NCBI RefSeq assembly: GCF_039544105.1
Contig: NZ_BAABLA010000123.1
DNA: 64,000 nt
Reading direction: 5' to 3' (one strand)
Source: Haloechinothrix_A salitolerans
GTDB lineage: Bacteria > Actinomycetota > Actinomycetes > Mycobacteriales > Pseudonocardiaceae
Shown: positions 1 through 7,148 of the stretch, one piece after another
Numbering within the stretch: position 1 is the first letter of the stretch
Layout: the number at the start of each line of letters is the position of its first letter
Translations under genes and position numbers: made by a program
Notes under the pieces: model-generated
What the model saw: the letters and a program-made list of their open reading frames with translations, nothing else
Database searches by the model: none
Told to the model about the DNA's origin: nothing

Positions 1-53
1 ACCGGCTCGATCGACTCCCACAACTCGTCCGTGATCACACCAGTTCTGATCAT
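1..53 (-). CDS. IS transposase N-terminus, partial (leaves window)
   Basis: An ATG on the minus strand at 53 opens the peptide MIRTGVITDELWESIEPV and runs off the left edge. The TDELWESIEP string matches the start of IS5-type transposases (typically 'LTDEQWARIEPLLP'). Only 17-18 codons are visible, so neither the catalytic domain nor the insertion-sequence end can be judged. It sits among other mobile-DNA debris beside tRNA-Lys, which fits. The family call is inference from a short motif. Confidence 0.45.
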   Translation of the reverse strand, partial: MIRTGVITDELWESIEP

Positions 54-99
54 TCACCGATCATCAGCGAACCACCGGCCGATATTCGGGAGACACGCC

Positions 100-891
100 C
101 TAGACGCCGCTGATTGCGGCGAGGCTCTTGTCGTCGTGGCGTTTGGCGCGAGGTAGCGCGCGGCCGTTCGGATCGTCGTCGGCTTCCCACTGGTGACAGC
201 GGGCCAGCACGGCTCCGAGGTCTCGCGATGTGGCTGCGGCCACATGGGGCCAGTCGTCAAGTCCAAGGTGTTGCATGGGTGTGTAGGCCCCGTCGGTGGC
301 GAGCACTAGCCAGGGCACCTCGTCGGTAGGCCGCCGGGTCGTGATGGCGTGGTATGCGGCGTCTGGTGTGGCTTCGGCGATCCAGTAGCCGCCGTCGCGG
401 TTGCGATGCTTGGCTTGTTCGGTCTGAAGTTCGCGCAGCAGGTCGCGGTGTTCGTCGTCGTAGCCGGTGCCGCTGGCAAGCCGGTCGCGGTACTTCCGTG
501 ACGCCGCGAAGCCCAGTGCGCCCAACCGGTCGTCGCGGATGATTTGGTCGGGCAGGACCACCTGGGTGTCGCCCAGCATCAGTACGTCGACGTGGCCTGC
601 GCGCACGCGGGCGATGGCGACGGTGGCGGAGGGCGACTCACCGGGGGTGAGGTCGAGCGCGGTGGCCGTGGCGGCGATCGCGTCGGCGAGGGTGTTGGCC
701 AGCTCGGCGGCGGGCTCGTCGGTGAGTCGCTGCTGGACCTCCCGGCCGAGAGTGTCGGCGTAGGCGGCTGCGGGTATCGGCACCGGGACGAACGCGGACG
801 CGCCGTCGAGCACGATCACCGCGTTGGCGGTGGTGAAGATTCGGTCGTCGCTGTTGTCGAGGTCGGGAAGTTGCGCGGTCGCGACTCGCAT
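100..891 (-). CDS. PP2C-type Ser/Thr protein phosphatase-like protein
   Basis: A protein of about 263 residues with the spaced acidic motifs of the metal-dependent PP2C fold: VLDGAS near residues 28-32, MLGDTQ, LATDGAY, and a C-terminal DDKS. The family removes phosphate from Ser/Thr using two metals bound by these aspartates. No transmembrane segment is visible, so it is probably cytosolic. The start was taken at MRVATAQ (891), where the conserved domain begins; an upstream ATG at 921 would add ten unconserved residues. Compact PP2C proteins of this type are common near actinobacterial integrative elements, and here the gene lies between an IS fragment and an integrase stub. Its substrate is unknown. 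Confidence 0.7.
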   Translation of the reverse strand: MRVATAQLPDLDNSDDRIFTTANAVIVLDGASAFVPVPIPAAAYADTLGREVQQRLTDEPAAELANTLADAIAATATALDLTPGESPSATVAIARVRAGHVDVLMLGDTQVVLPDQIIRDDRLGALGFAASRKYRDRLASGTGYDDEHRDLLRELQTEQAKHRNRDGGYWIAEATPDAAYHAITTRRPTDEVPWLVLATDGAYTPMQHLGLDDWPHVAAATSRDLGAVLARCHQWEADDDPNGRALPRAKRHDDKSLAAISGV

Positions 892-936
892 GTGATCACC
901 AAACGTAGGGACCGGCGGCAAGCTCGCTGCCGGTGA

Positions 937-1125
937 TGGTCAGTCCGCAAGACGGCAGCTACCGTGCTCGATGAGGCGGGGCTGAGTGCGCGGGTGATCG
1001 CTGATCAGCTTGGGCACTCCAAGCCGTCAATGACCCAGGACGTCTACCTCGCTCGGAAGGTGGTCGATCCCGCGACGGCGGTGGCCTTGGAAGGGCTGCC
1101 CGATAATCGGTCGGACGGCGTTTAG
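937..1125 (+). pseudogene. tyrosine integrase, C-terminal remnant
   Basis: No start codon is available, but the frame reads RKTAATVLDEAGLSARVIAD, then QLGHSKPSMTQDVYLARK and on to a TAG. This is the tail of a phage/ICE-type tyrosine recombinase: the RK of box II, the LGH motif and the catalytic tyrosine in DVYLAR are all present. The N-terminal three quarters, including the box I arginine, are absent. It ends about 60 bp from the 3' end of tRNA-Lys, where such elements integrate, so it looks like the decayed end of an old element. Confidence 0.8.
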
Positions 1126-1190
1126 TGAGGGTTTTCTGTGGAGCTGATCTTGACGCTCGGTCTCTGTACGCTGCCGACCTGGGTGTTTGG

Positions 1191-1263
1191 TGGGCCGCCT
1201 GGGACTCGAACCCAGAACCTACGGATTAAAAGTCCGCAGCTCTGCCAATTGAGCTAACGGCCC
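1191..1263 (-). tRNA. tRNA-Lys (anticodon TTT)
   Basis: On the minus strand the sequence begins GGGCCGTTAGCTCAATTGGC, has the anticodon loop CTTTTAA (anticodon TTT), the T-arm GGTTCGAGTCC, and a 7-bp acceptor stem GGGCCGT/GCGGCCC with discriminator A. A CCA is encoded at 1190-1188. The integrase remnant beyond its 3' end marks it as a former integration site. Confidence 0.97.
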
Positions 1264-1377
1264 TGCAGGGTGCAGCCTACCTTCCCGGTTGATGTGTCAT
1301 GCACGGTCCCGGGGGCATGGACTGCATGATCGACAAGTTACCGCACGAGTCGCCCGCGTGGCGGCGTCCAGGGCCGC

Positions 1378-2034
1378 TCACTCCCGCGTCGTCGCTCGTT
1401 CCAGACCGTCCAGGATGAGGTCCAGCCCGAACTCGAACTCGTTGGCGTAGGAGTACCCGGGCTGCAGGGCGTACTCCGTCGCCATCTCGACGAAGTGCGG
1501 ATGCGTCTCCGCCGACACCTGCCGCATGATCGTGTCGGCCAGTGCCTCCAGCTCCTCGGGGCTGTTGAACGGTAGCTGCTGCTCCTGCATCGCGAAGCCG
1601 TAGATGTAGCTGTCCAGCACGGAGTAGGCGTGCGCCGTCATCTCGACGGAGAACCCGGCACGCCGAAGGCACCCGAGCACCGCGTTGTGATGGCGCAGGG
1701 TCGCGTGGCCGGGGTTCTTTCGCGACTCCATCAGTCCGATCGCCCATGGGTGCCGGTTGAGCGCGTCGCGCATGGCGACCGCCCGCTGCCGCATCGCGGT
1801 CTGCCAATCGACGTCGGAGCTCGGCAGTTCGATCTCGTCAAACACGACGTCGACCATGCCGTCAAGGACGTCGCTTTTGTTCGCGACGTGGTGGTACAGC
1901 GACATCGCTTCGACGTCGAGCCGACTGGCGAGCTTGCGCATCGTGAGCGCCGCGACGCCCGCCTCGTCGGCGAGTTCGACGGCGGCGCGCAGTACTCGCT
2001 CCCTGCTCAACGGGACACGAGGTTCCTCGGTCAT
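1378..2034 (-). CDS. TetR-family repressor (TetR_C_1 type)
   Basis: A 218-residue regulator. The N-terminal helix-turn-helix (about residues 10-60) reads RVLRAAVELADEAGVAALTM, then RKLASRLDVEAMSLYHHVANK, the classic TetR-type DNA-reading helix. The C-terminal half resembles the all-helical ligand pocket of tetracycline-repressor-like proteins. The start at 2034 is preceded by AAGGGAA. It is divergent from the NAD(P)-binding protein at 2109, and the short gap carries two palindromes, so it probably represses both itself and that neighbour. The inducer cannot be read from the sequence. Confidence 0.85.
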   Translation of the reverse strand: MTEEPRVPLSRERVLRAAVELADEAGVAALTMRKLASRLDVEAMSLYHHVANKSDVLDGMVDVVFDEIELPSSDVDWQTAMRQRAVAMRDALNRHPWAIGLMESRKNPGHATLRHHNAVLGCLRRAGFSVEMTAHAYSVLDSYIYGFAMQEQQLPFNSPEELEALADTIMRQVSAETHPHFVEMATEYALQPGYSYANEFEFGLDLILDGLERATTRE

Positions 2035-2056
2035 CGGTTCCCTTCGATCTTGACTG

Positions 2057-2090
2057 CCTTACAGTATAAGGTTACCTTACATCGTAAGGT
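2057..2090. promoter_or_regulatory. tandem TetR operators
   Basis: Two dyads lie in the divergent spacer: CCTTACAGTATAAGG at 2057-2071 and the perfect palindrome ACCTTACATCGTAAGGT at 2074-2090. Both share the half-site CCTTAc/gtAAGG and sit between the two start codons, the expected place for an operator of the adjacent TetR protein. Confidence 0.75.
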
Positions 2091-2108
2091 CAGAATGGGA
2101 GGACCGTC

Positions 2109-2801
2109 ATGGGATCGGATCAGCTGAAGGTGTGCATCGTCGGAGCGTCCGGCAAGCTCGGGCGCTACATGGTGCGGCACGCGCTGGGCAAGGGCTACGA
2201 GGTCGTCGGCGTCTGCCGGGAAAAGAGCGTCTACAAGCTGGACGACGTTAAGGACCGCATCACCATCGTCCCGGGTGACACCAACAACCGGGACGTCATC
2301 CGCCGCGCGGTAGCTGACTGCGACGCCGTGCTGACGGTGCTGGTCCCGTGGGGCATGCGGCAATACTCGTCCGGAACGGCGCAGGCGGTGCTCGACTTCG
2401 CGCCACGCGGCGCGCGGCTGATCTTCTCCTGCGGCTGGCACATCACGCGCGATGGCAAGGACGTCTACTCCTGGAAGCTCAAGGCGCTCGTCAAGATCCT
2501 GGCCGCGCTCGCGCCGCTGATCCGTGTCGTCGACCTGAACGACCAGGTCGAAGCGTGTAACCGCATCTTCGCCAGCGACACCCGCTGGACCGTTGTGCGC
2601 GGCAGCGACTTGGAGGAAGGGCCGAGCGAGGGGTTGCCGGTGTGGAGCCGCCACGTCGGCGATCCGATCCTCGCCAGTAACCGCACCCGCCGCGTCGACT
2701 ACGCGCTATTCATGGTCGAGGCCATCACCAACGACGACCTCGTGCAGGAAGCGCCGGCGATCGTTGGGTGCCAGACGCCGTCAGCGCTCGCGCATGCCTA
2801 G
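2109..2801 (+). CDS. NAD(P)-binding NmrA/SDR-like oxidoreductase
   Basis: A 230-residue protein with an N-terminal Rossmann nucleotide-binding loop, VCIVGASGKLGRYMV (residues 8-22), typical of atypical SDR and NmrA-like proteins. The rest follows the 'NAD(P)H-binding' family pattern, with the segment RLIFSCGWHITRDG where the classical SDR active site would be; no standard YxxxK is evident. It may be a reductase or isomerase, or a redox-sensing protein; the substrate is unknown. GGGAGGA precedes the ATG. Its promoter is shared with the TetR gene and probably controlled by it. Confidence 0.75.
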   Translation: MGSDQLKVCIVGASGKLGRYMVRHALGKGYEVVGVCREKSVYKLDDVKDRITIVPGDTNNRDVIRRAVADCDAVLTVLVPWGMRQYSSGTAQAVLDFAPRGARLIFSCGWHITRDGKDVYSWKLKALVKILAALAPLIRVVDLNDQVEACNRIFASDTRWTVVRGSDLEEGPSEGLPVWSRHVGDPILASNRTRRVDYALFMVEAITNDDLVQEAPAIVGCQTPSALAHA

Positions 2802-3637
2802 TTCACCGGCGAACGACGTTCCAGCAGGACCGTGTCATGCCAGACGCCGTCGCGTTGGGCGATCCGTTCCCGGACACCGACGGTCCGATAACCAGCGCTG
2901 TGGTGCAGCGCGATGCTGCCTCGGTTCTCGGTGAAGATCGAACTCTGCAACGTCCAGAGCCCGGCGGCGTCCGCCTCGGTCACGTGCTTGTGCAGCAACG
3001 CCTTGCCGATCCCGCGACCCTGGTGGCCCCCGGCAACGTAGACGGTGGTCTCGGCCACGCCTTCGTAGCACTCGCGCGGTGACACCGGGCTGGCCGACAC
3101 CCAGCCGACGACCTCGCCGTCCAGTTCCGCCACCCAGCGATGGCCCGGCAGCCACTTCGCGTCCAGGCTGGCCTTGCTGGGCACGGATATCTCGAACGTG
3201 GCGATGCCAGTCTCGATGCCTTCGGCGTAGATACGTCGGACGGCGGGCCAGTCGTTCGCTTCGAGTGCTCGCACCGTGACGTCCGCTGGCAGGTCGTCTG
3301 GGCAGCACGGTCGCGGCCCGAGCAGTCCCATGACAGCGTCGGCCGCGTGTGGCAGGCCGGTGCAGCACGCCTCGTTGATCGTGACGATCGTTGCCGTGCC
3401 GCTCTTGTGAGTACGTACGAACCCGACCTCGGCCAGCTTGCGCAGGTGAAACGAGCACGTCGACTGGCTCGTGCCGAGGATCTCGGTGAGCGCACCGACC
3501 GTGATGCCCTTGGGGCTTGTAGCGACCGCGTGAAGCAGGCGCACGCGCACCGGTTCGGCGAGGCAGGCGAACCACTCGGCGTAGGTGTCCGCGTCGGTCT
3601 TCGGCAGGACTTGTGCTTGCGGTGCGGCGATCGGCAT
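2798..3637 (-). CDS. ArsR repressor fused to GNAT acetyltransferase (ArsR-ArsN type)
   Basis: A 279-residue fusion. Residues 17-90 form an ArsR/SmtB winged helix (TEILGTSQSTCSFHLRKLAE is the reading helix). Residues 119-279 form a GNAT domain with the acetyl-CoA loop GGHQGRGIGKALL (203-215) and the TFEIxxPS segment seen in phosphinothricin- and ArsN-type acetyltransferases. Cysteines at 25, 61, 91-92 and 111-112 could bind As(III), but the classical CVCDL site is missing. ArsN enzymes N-acetylate arsinothricin, a glutamate-mimic organoarsenical. The fusion probably senses and detoxifies a related compound. It is divergent from the flavoprotein at 3738 across a region rich in ATCGAT repeats. 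Confidence 0.8.
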   Translation of the reverse strand: MPIAAPQAQVLPKTDADTYAEWFACLAEPVRVRLLHAVATSPKGITVGALTEILGTSQSTCSFHLRKLAEVGFVRTHKSGTATIVTINEACCTGLPHAADAVMGLLGPRPCCPDDLPADVTVRALEANDWPAVRRIYAEGIETGIATFEISVPSKASLDAKWLPGHRWVAELDGEVVGWVSASPVSPRECYEGVAETTVYVAGGHQGRGIGKALLHKHVTEADAAGLWTLQSSIFTENRGSIALHHSAGYRTVGVRERIAQRDGVWHDTVLLERRSPVN

Positions 3638-3647
3638 GGCGTCAGTG

Positions 3648-3725
3648 TATCGATTGGTATCGATGGTTGCATCTATCGATCAGCGTCGATATAGTCGTTG
3701 TCGATTTGATCGATTTCAATCGATA
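3648..3725. promoter_or_regulatory. ArsR-type operator cluster
   Basis: The spacer between the ArsR-ArsN fusion and the flavoprotein holds five ATCGAT hexamers, including the dyads TATCGATTGGTATCGATG near 3649-3665 and GATCGATTTCAATCGATAG near 3708-3725. AT-rich imperfect dyads of this kind are the normal binding sites of ArsR/SmtB repressors and would place both genes under the fusion protein's control. Confidence 0.65.
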
Positions 3726-3737
3726 GAGGGAGTCGTG

Positions 3738-5009
3738 GTGGACGGATTGCCTGTGGTGGTTGTCGGTGCGGGACCGGTGGGGCTCGCGGCTGCTGCCGAA
3801 CTGGTGGAAAGGGGCGTCGACCCGCTGGTGCTTGAGCGCGACGGACAGGCGGGCGCGGCGGTGGCGCAGTGGGGCCACGTGCGGTTGTTCTCGCGGTGGC
3901 CGGAGCTCATTGACCCGGCAGCGCGGCGGTTGCTTGAGTCGCGGGGGCGGCAGCAGCCCGACGACGACGCTTACCCCACCGGCGCGGAGTGGGTCCAGCG
4001 GTACCTCCGGCCGCTGGCCGACGCATTGGGCGATCGGGTGCGCTTCGGCGCGGAGGTCGTTGGCGTGGCTCGGCGGGGTCGCGACCGGGTGGTGGACGCC
4101 GGACGGGACGTCGAGCCGCTGACCGTGCACGTCCGTGGCGGCTCGGGTGTGGCGGTGGTGCACGCTCGCACGGTGATCGACGCGTCCGGCACGTGGGGCA
4201 CGCCGAACCCGCTCGGTGGCGACGGCTTGCCCGCGCCTGGTGAGCGTGAAGCGGCGGATCGGATCACGTATCGGTTCCCTGATCTGTCCGAATTGGACGC
4301 CCGCGTGCGGTACGCGGGCAAGCATGTCGTCGTCGCCGGCAGTGGGCACTCAGCGTTGAGCGCGTTGGTCGTGCTGGACGAACTCGTTCAGGAGCATCCG
4401 GACACCCGGATCACGTGGCTGCTGCGGCGCGGACGCATCGGGGAAACCTTCGGCGGTGGCGACGCGGATCAACTTCCGGCGCGCGGTGCACTCGGCCAGC
4501 GAGCCGAGGCCGCCGTCCTCTCCGGACGGATAGATGTCGTCACCGGATTCCGCACCGAGCGCGTCGAACCCGGCGACCGGCTCGCCTTGGTGTCCACTGA
4601 GGGACAACGCGTTGCGGATGTCGATGAGGTCCTCGCGCTGACTGGGTTCCGGCCAGACCTGTCATGGCTGTCGGAGGTCCGGTTGGCTCTCGATACGACC
4701 TTGCAGGCACCGGTGGCGCTGGCGCCGTTGATCGACCCGAACGTCCACTCGTGTGGCACGGTGTATCCACATGGTGAGCGGGAGCTGTCCCACCCGGAGC
4801 CGGGTGTGTACCTGGCTGGCATGAAGAGCTACGGCCGCGCGCCGACGTTCCTCGCGCTGACCGGGTACGAGCAGGTGCGCAGCATCGCCGCCGCTCTCGC
4901 GGGTGACCGGGAGTCCGCAGAGCGGGTGGAGCTGGTGCTGCCGGAGACCGGCGTGTGTGGCGGGGCCGGGCTGACGGCGGTGACCGCTGGGAGCGGCGGC
5001 GGATGCTGA
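3738..5009 (+). CDS. FAD-dependent NAD(P)-binding oxidoreductase (ArsO/flavin monooxygenase-like)
   Basis: A protein of about 423 residues. The N-terminal GxGxxG fold VVVVGAGPVGLAAAAELVER binds FAD, and the second dinucleotide site HVVVAGSGHSALSALVVL lies mid-protein, an arrangement typical of flavin monooxygenases and the 'ArsO' proteins of actinobacterial arsenic loci. The start is GTG 3738 (or 3735), because GAGGGA lies just upstream; longer readings run through the operator. It ends in a Gly/Cys-rich tail (CGGAGLTA..GSGGGC). Sharing an operator with an ArsR-ArsN fusion suggests oxidation or reduction of an arsenical; the reaction itself is not proven by sequence. Confidence 0.7.
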   Translation: MDGLPVVVVGAGPVGLAAAAELVERGVDPLVLERDGQAGAAVAQWGHVRLFSRWPELIDPAARRLLESRGRQQPDDDAYPTGAEWVQRYLRPLADALGDRVRFGAEVVGVARRGRDRVVDAGRDVEPLTVHVRGGSGVAVVHARTVIDASGTWGTPNPLGGDGLPAPGEREAADRITYRFPDLSELDARVRYAGKHVVVAGSGHSALSALVVLDELVQEHPDTRITWLLRRGRIGETFGGGDADQLPARGALGQRAEAAVLSGRIDVVTGFRTERVEPGDRLALVSTEGQRVADVDEVLALTGFRPDLSWLSEVRLALDTTLQAPVALAPLIDPNVHSCGTVYPHGERELSHPEPGVYLAGMKSYGRAPTFLALTGYEQVRSIAAALAGDRESAERVELVLPETGVCGGAGLTAVTAGSGGGC

Positions 5010-5062
5010 CGCGATGTGGGATGGCGTCGCGGCGACCGTAGACCTGGGAGCACGCTCCAAGG

Positions 5063-5719
5063 TCAAGCCTGCTCGTACTCGTCATGCAGCCGCCACCATC
5101 CGTACGGCGGCGTTTGCGGCCAGCCTTCCGGGGAATCTTCCCACGTCTCCTGCCGACCGAACGGCGTCAGGTCGAGGAACGTCCAGCTGCTGCCGAGTCG
5201 TTCGACGCCGCGTCCTGTGGTGAAGTACGTCCGGTACACCTCGTCGCCGTCGCGCAGGAAGACGTTCAAGCCAAAGCCGTCACCGGCATCCATGTCGTCG
5301 TGGAAGCTGTTGCCCAACGAGGAGTACCACGGGATCGTCCACCCCATGCGCTCCTTGACCCGCAGGATGTCGCCGATTGGGCCCCGGGACACCAGCGCGA
5401 ACGACGTGTCGCGAGCGTGTAGTGGTGCGAGGTGGCCGACGTTGTCGGTGAACATAGCGCAGCCGGAGCAGACGTTGTCGACGTCGTGCCACATGAAGCA
5501 GTACACGATGAGCTGGCGTCGCCCCTCGAACAGGTCGAGCAGGCTCGCGGAGCCGTCCGGCCCCTCGAATGTGTAGTCCTTGTCGACCCGGACCATCGGC
5601 ATGCGTCGCCGCTCTGCCGCGAGCGCGTCCATGGCGCGGGTCATCTCCTTCTCTTTCTTCAGCAGCCTCTCCCGCGCGGCGTGCCACTCTTGCGCGGAGA
5701 CGACGGGGGGCATGTTCAT
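5063..5719 (-). CDS. DUF899 thioredoxin-fold protein
   Basis: A 218-residue protein of the DUF899 family, recognisable from the N-terminal helix WHAARERLLKKEKEMTRA, the FEGRRQLIVYCFMWH strand, the CSGC pair (VCSGCAMFTDN) and the C-terminal RTYFTTGRG..LDLTPFGRQE. Family members have a thioredoxin-like fold with a CxxC-type pair but no established enzyme role. AGGAGGAG precedes ATG 5719. It is divergent from an HxlR regulator with operator-like repeats between them, so it is probably induced by whatever that regulator senses. Confidence 0.8.
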   Translation of the reverse strand: MNMPPVVSAQEWHAARERLLKKEKEMTRAMDALAAERRRMPMVRVDKDYTFEGPDGSASLLDLFEGRRQLIVYCFMWHDVDNVCSGCAMFTDNVGHLAPLHARDTSFALVSRGPIGDILRVKERMGWTIPWYSSLGNSFHDDMDAGDGFGLNVFLRDGDEVYRTYFTTGRGVERLGSSWTFLDLTPFGRQETWEDSPEGWPQTPPYGWWRLHDEYEQA

Positions 5720-5730
5720 GCGACTCCTCC

Positions 5731-5787
5731 TGTGAGTTCCGTGAAGGAACCCACTCTAGTGCAGTGAGTTCCTTTAGAGAACCCACT
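5731..5787. promoter_or_regulatory. HxlR operator-like repeats
   Basis: Copies of AGTGGGTTCC and its complement cluster here: an inverted pair AGGAACCCACT (5745-5755) and AGTGAGTTCCT (5763-5773) with one mismatch, a half-site GAGTTCC at 5734-5740, and another (AGAACCCACT) at 5778-5787. They fill the gap between the divergent DUF899 and HxlR genes. Confidence 0.65.
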
Positions 5788-5795
5788 GCCGTACG

Positions 5796-6257
5796 ATGGT
5801 TACCATGCAGCGCACCAAATTCGGCGACATGGCGTGTTCGATCGCCCGCACTTTGGACGTCATCGGTGAGCCGTGGTCGCCGCTGATCTTGCGCAACGTC
5901 TATGTCGGCATCACCCGGTTCGACGAGCTGCGGCAGACCTTGGGCATCTCCCGCAAAGTGCTCGCTGAGCGCCTGAAATGGCTGGTGGAGAACGACGTCC
6001 TCGTGCGCGAGGAGTACTCGCGGCACCCGCCGCGTTTCGAATACGTGCTCACGCCCAAGGGGCAGGAGCTATGCGATCTGCTGCTGGTGATGGTGCGTTG
6101 GGGCGATCGATGGCTGGCGGGCGAGACGGGTCCGCCTGTGCTGTACCGGCACCACGCCTGTGGCGAGATCAGCCACGTCGAGTTGCACTGCGGGTCGTGT
6201 GGCGAGCCGATGCGCGCCACGGACGTCGACGTCATTCCTGGCCCTGGAGCCGAGTAG
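5796..6257 (+). CDS. HxlR-family transcriptional regulator
   Basis: A 153-residue winged-helix regulator. CSIARTLDVIGEPWSPLILR, GITRFDELRQTLGISRKVLA and the wing HPPRFEYVLTPKG are the HxlR signature. The C-terminal extension HHACGEISHVELHCGSCGEP adds four Cys/His-rich positions that could bind a metal or act as a redox switch. Starts are possible at ATG 5796 or 5805. It probably represses its own gene and the divergent DUF899 gene through the repeats at 5731-5787. Confidence 0.85.
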   Translation: MVTMQRTKFGDMACSIARTLDVIGEPWSPLILRNVYVGITRFDELRQTLGISRKVLAERLKWLVENDVLVREEYSRHPPRFEYVLTPKGQELCDLLLVMVRWGDRWLAGETGPPVLYRHHACGEISHVELHCGSCGEPMRATDVDVIPGPGAE

Positions 6258-6273
6258 GCCTGAGCAGTGGTGA

Positions 6274-6291
6274 ACCCACATGGGTGTGGGT
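6274..6291. promoter_or_regulatory. inverted repeat upstream of SDR gene
   Basis: ACCCACATGGGTGTGGGT is a perfect 7-bp inverted repeat with a 4-bp centre, about 80 bp before the SDR start. It resembles an operator; the binding protein is unknown, though the PucR-type regulator downstream is a candidate. Confidence 0.4.
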
Positions 6292-6369
6292 GCCATACAT
6301 GATCGACGTCGTGAGTATGGGTTCCTCCGACGTGGAGCGGACACGCTCTGTCGTCGTAGTTTCACCGCC

Positions 6370-7122
6370 ATGAGTGCGGGCGATCTGTCGGGCCGGAGGG
6401 CCCTGGTCACCGGGGCGGCGAGCGGAATCGGGCGGGCCTGTGCGGTGCGGTTGGTCGAAGAGGGGGCGGCGGTCGTCGCCGTCGATCAGGACGCGGACGG
6501 CCTCGCTGAGCTGGCCAAGACCGTCGACGTCGAGCAGTCCGTCGTCGATCTCTCCCAGCTGAACGATGTCGACCGCCTGGACCTCGCCGTTGACATCGTG
6601 GTCAACAACGCCGGCCTTCAGCACGTGGCACCGATCCAGGAGTTTCCGCCGGATCGCTTCTCCTACATCCTGCGGGTGATGCTGGAGGCGCCGTTTCGCA
6701 TCGTGCGTGGCGCGCTCGGCCACATGTATGCCGGCGGCTGGGGCCGCGTCGTCAACATCTCCAGTGTGCACGGCATGGTGGCGTCGCCCTACAAGGCCGC
6801 CTACGTCGCCGCCAAGCACGGCCTCGAAGGGCTGTCCAAGGTCATCGCGCTTGAGGGTGCCGACCACGGCGTGACGTCGAACTGCGTCAACCCCGCCTAC
6901 GTGCGCACACCGCTGGTGGAGAACCAGATCGCGTCGCAGGCCAAGGCCCACGGCATCACCGAAGACGAGGTCATCGAGCGGATCATGCTGGAGCGCGCCG
7001 CGCTGAAACGCCTCATCGAACCCGACGAGGTGGCCTCGTTCGTCGCCTACCTCTGCTCCGACGCGGCGTCGTCCATCACAGGGTCGTCGATGCGGATGGA
7101 CGGCGGCTGGACCGCCCACTAA
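6370..7122 (+). CDS. 3-hydroxybutyrate dehydrogenase-like SDR
   Basis: A 250-residue classical short-chain dehydrogenase. Cofactor loop RRALVTGAASGIGRACA, NNAG motif DIVVNNAGLQ, catalytic Ser in NISSVHG and YVAAK (YxxxK) are all present. The segment SVHGMVASPYKAAYVAAKHG and the region around NCVNPAYVRTPLVENQI match (R)-3-hydroxybutyrate dehydrogenases, which oxidise 3-hydroxybutyrate to acetoacetate with NAD+. The start was taken at ATG 6370, where the fold begins. Its place before a PucR regulator, an ABC importer and a secreted esterase supports a role in using an imported hydroxyacid. Other hydroxyacid substrates are possible. Confidence 0.75.
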   Translation: MSAGDLSGRRALVTGAASGIGRACAVRLVEEGAAVVAVDQDADGLAELAKTVDVEQSVVDLSQLNDVDRLDLAVDIVVNNAGLQHVAPIQEFPPDRFSYILRVMLEAPFRIVRGALGHMYAGGWGRVVNISSVHGMVASPYKAAYVAAKHGLEGLSKVIALEGADHGVTSNCVNPAYVRTPLVENQIASQAKAHGITEDEVIERIMLERAALKRLIEPDEVASFVAYLCSDAASSITGSSMRMDGGWTAH

Positions 7123-7148
7123 CCACGGCGAACAGGGGCCACAACGCC

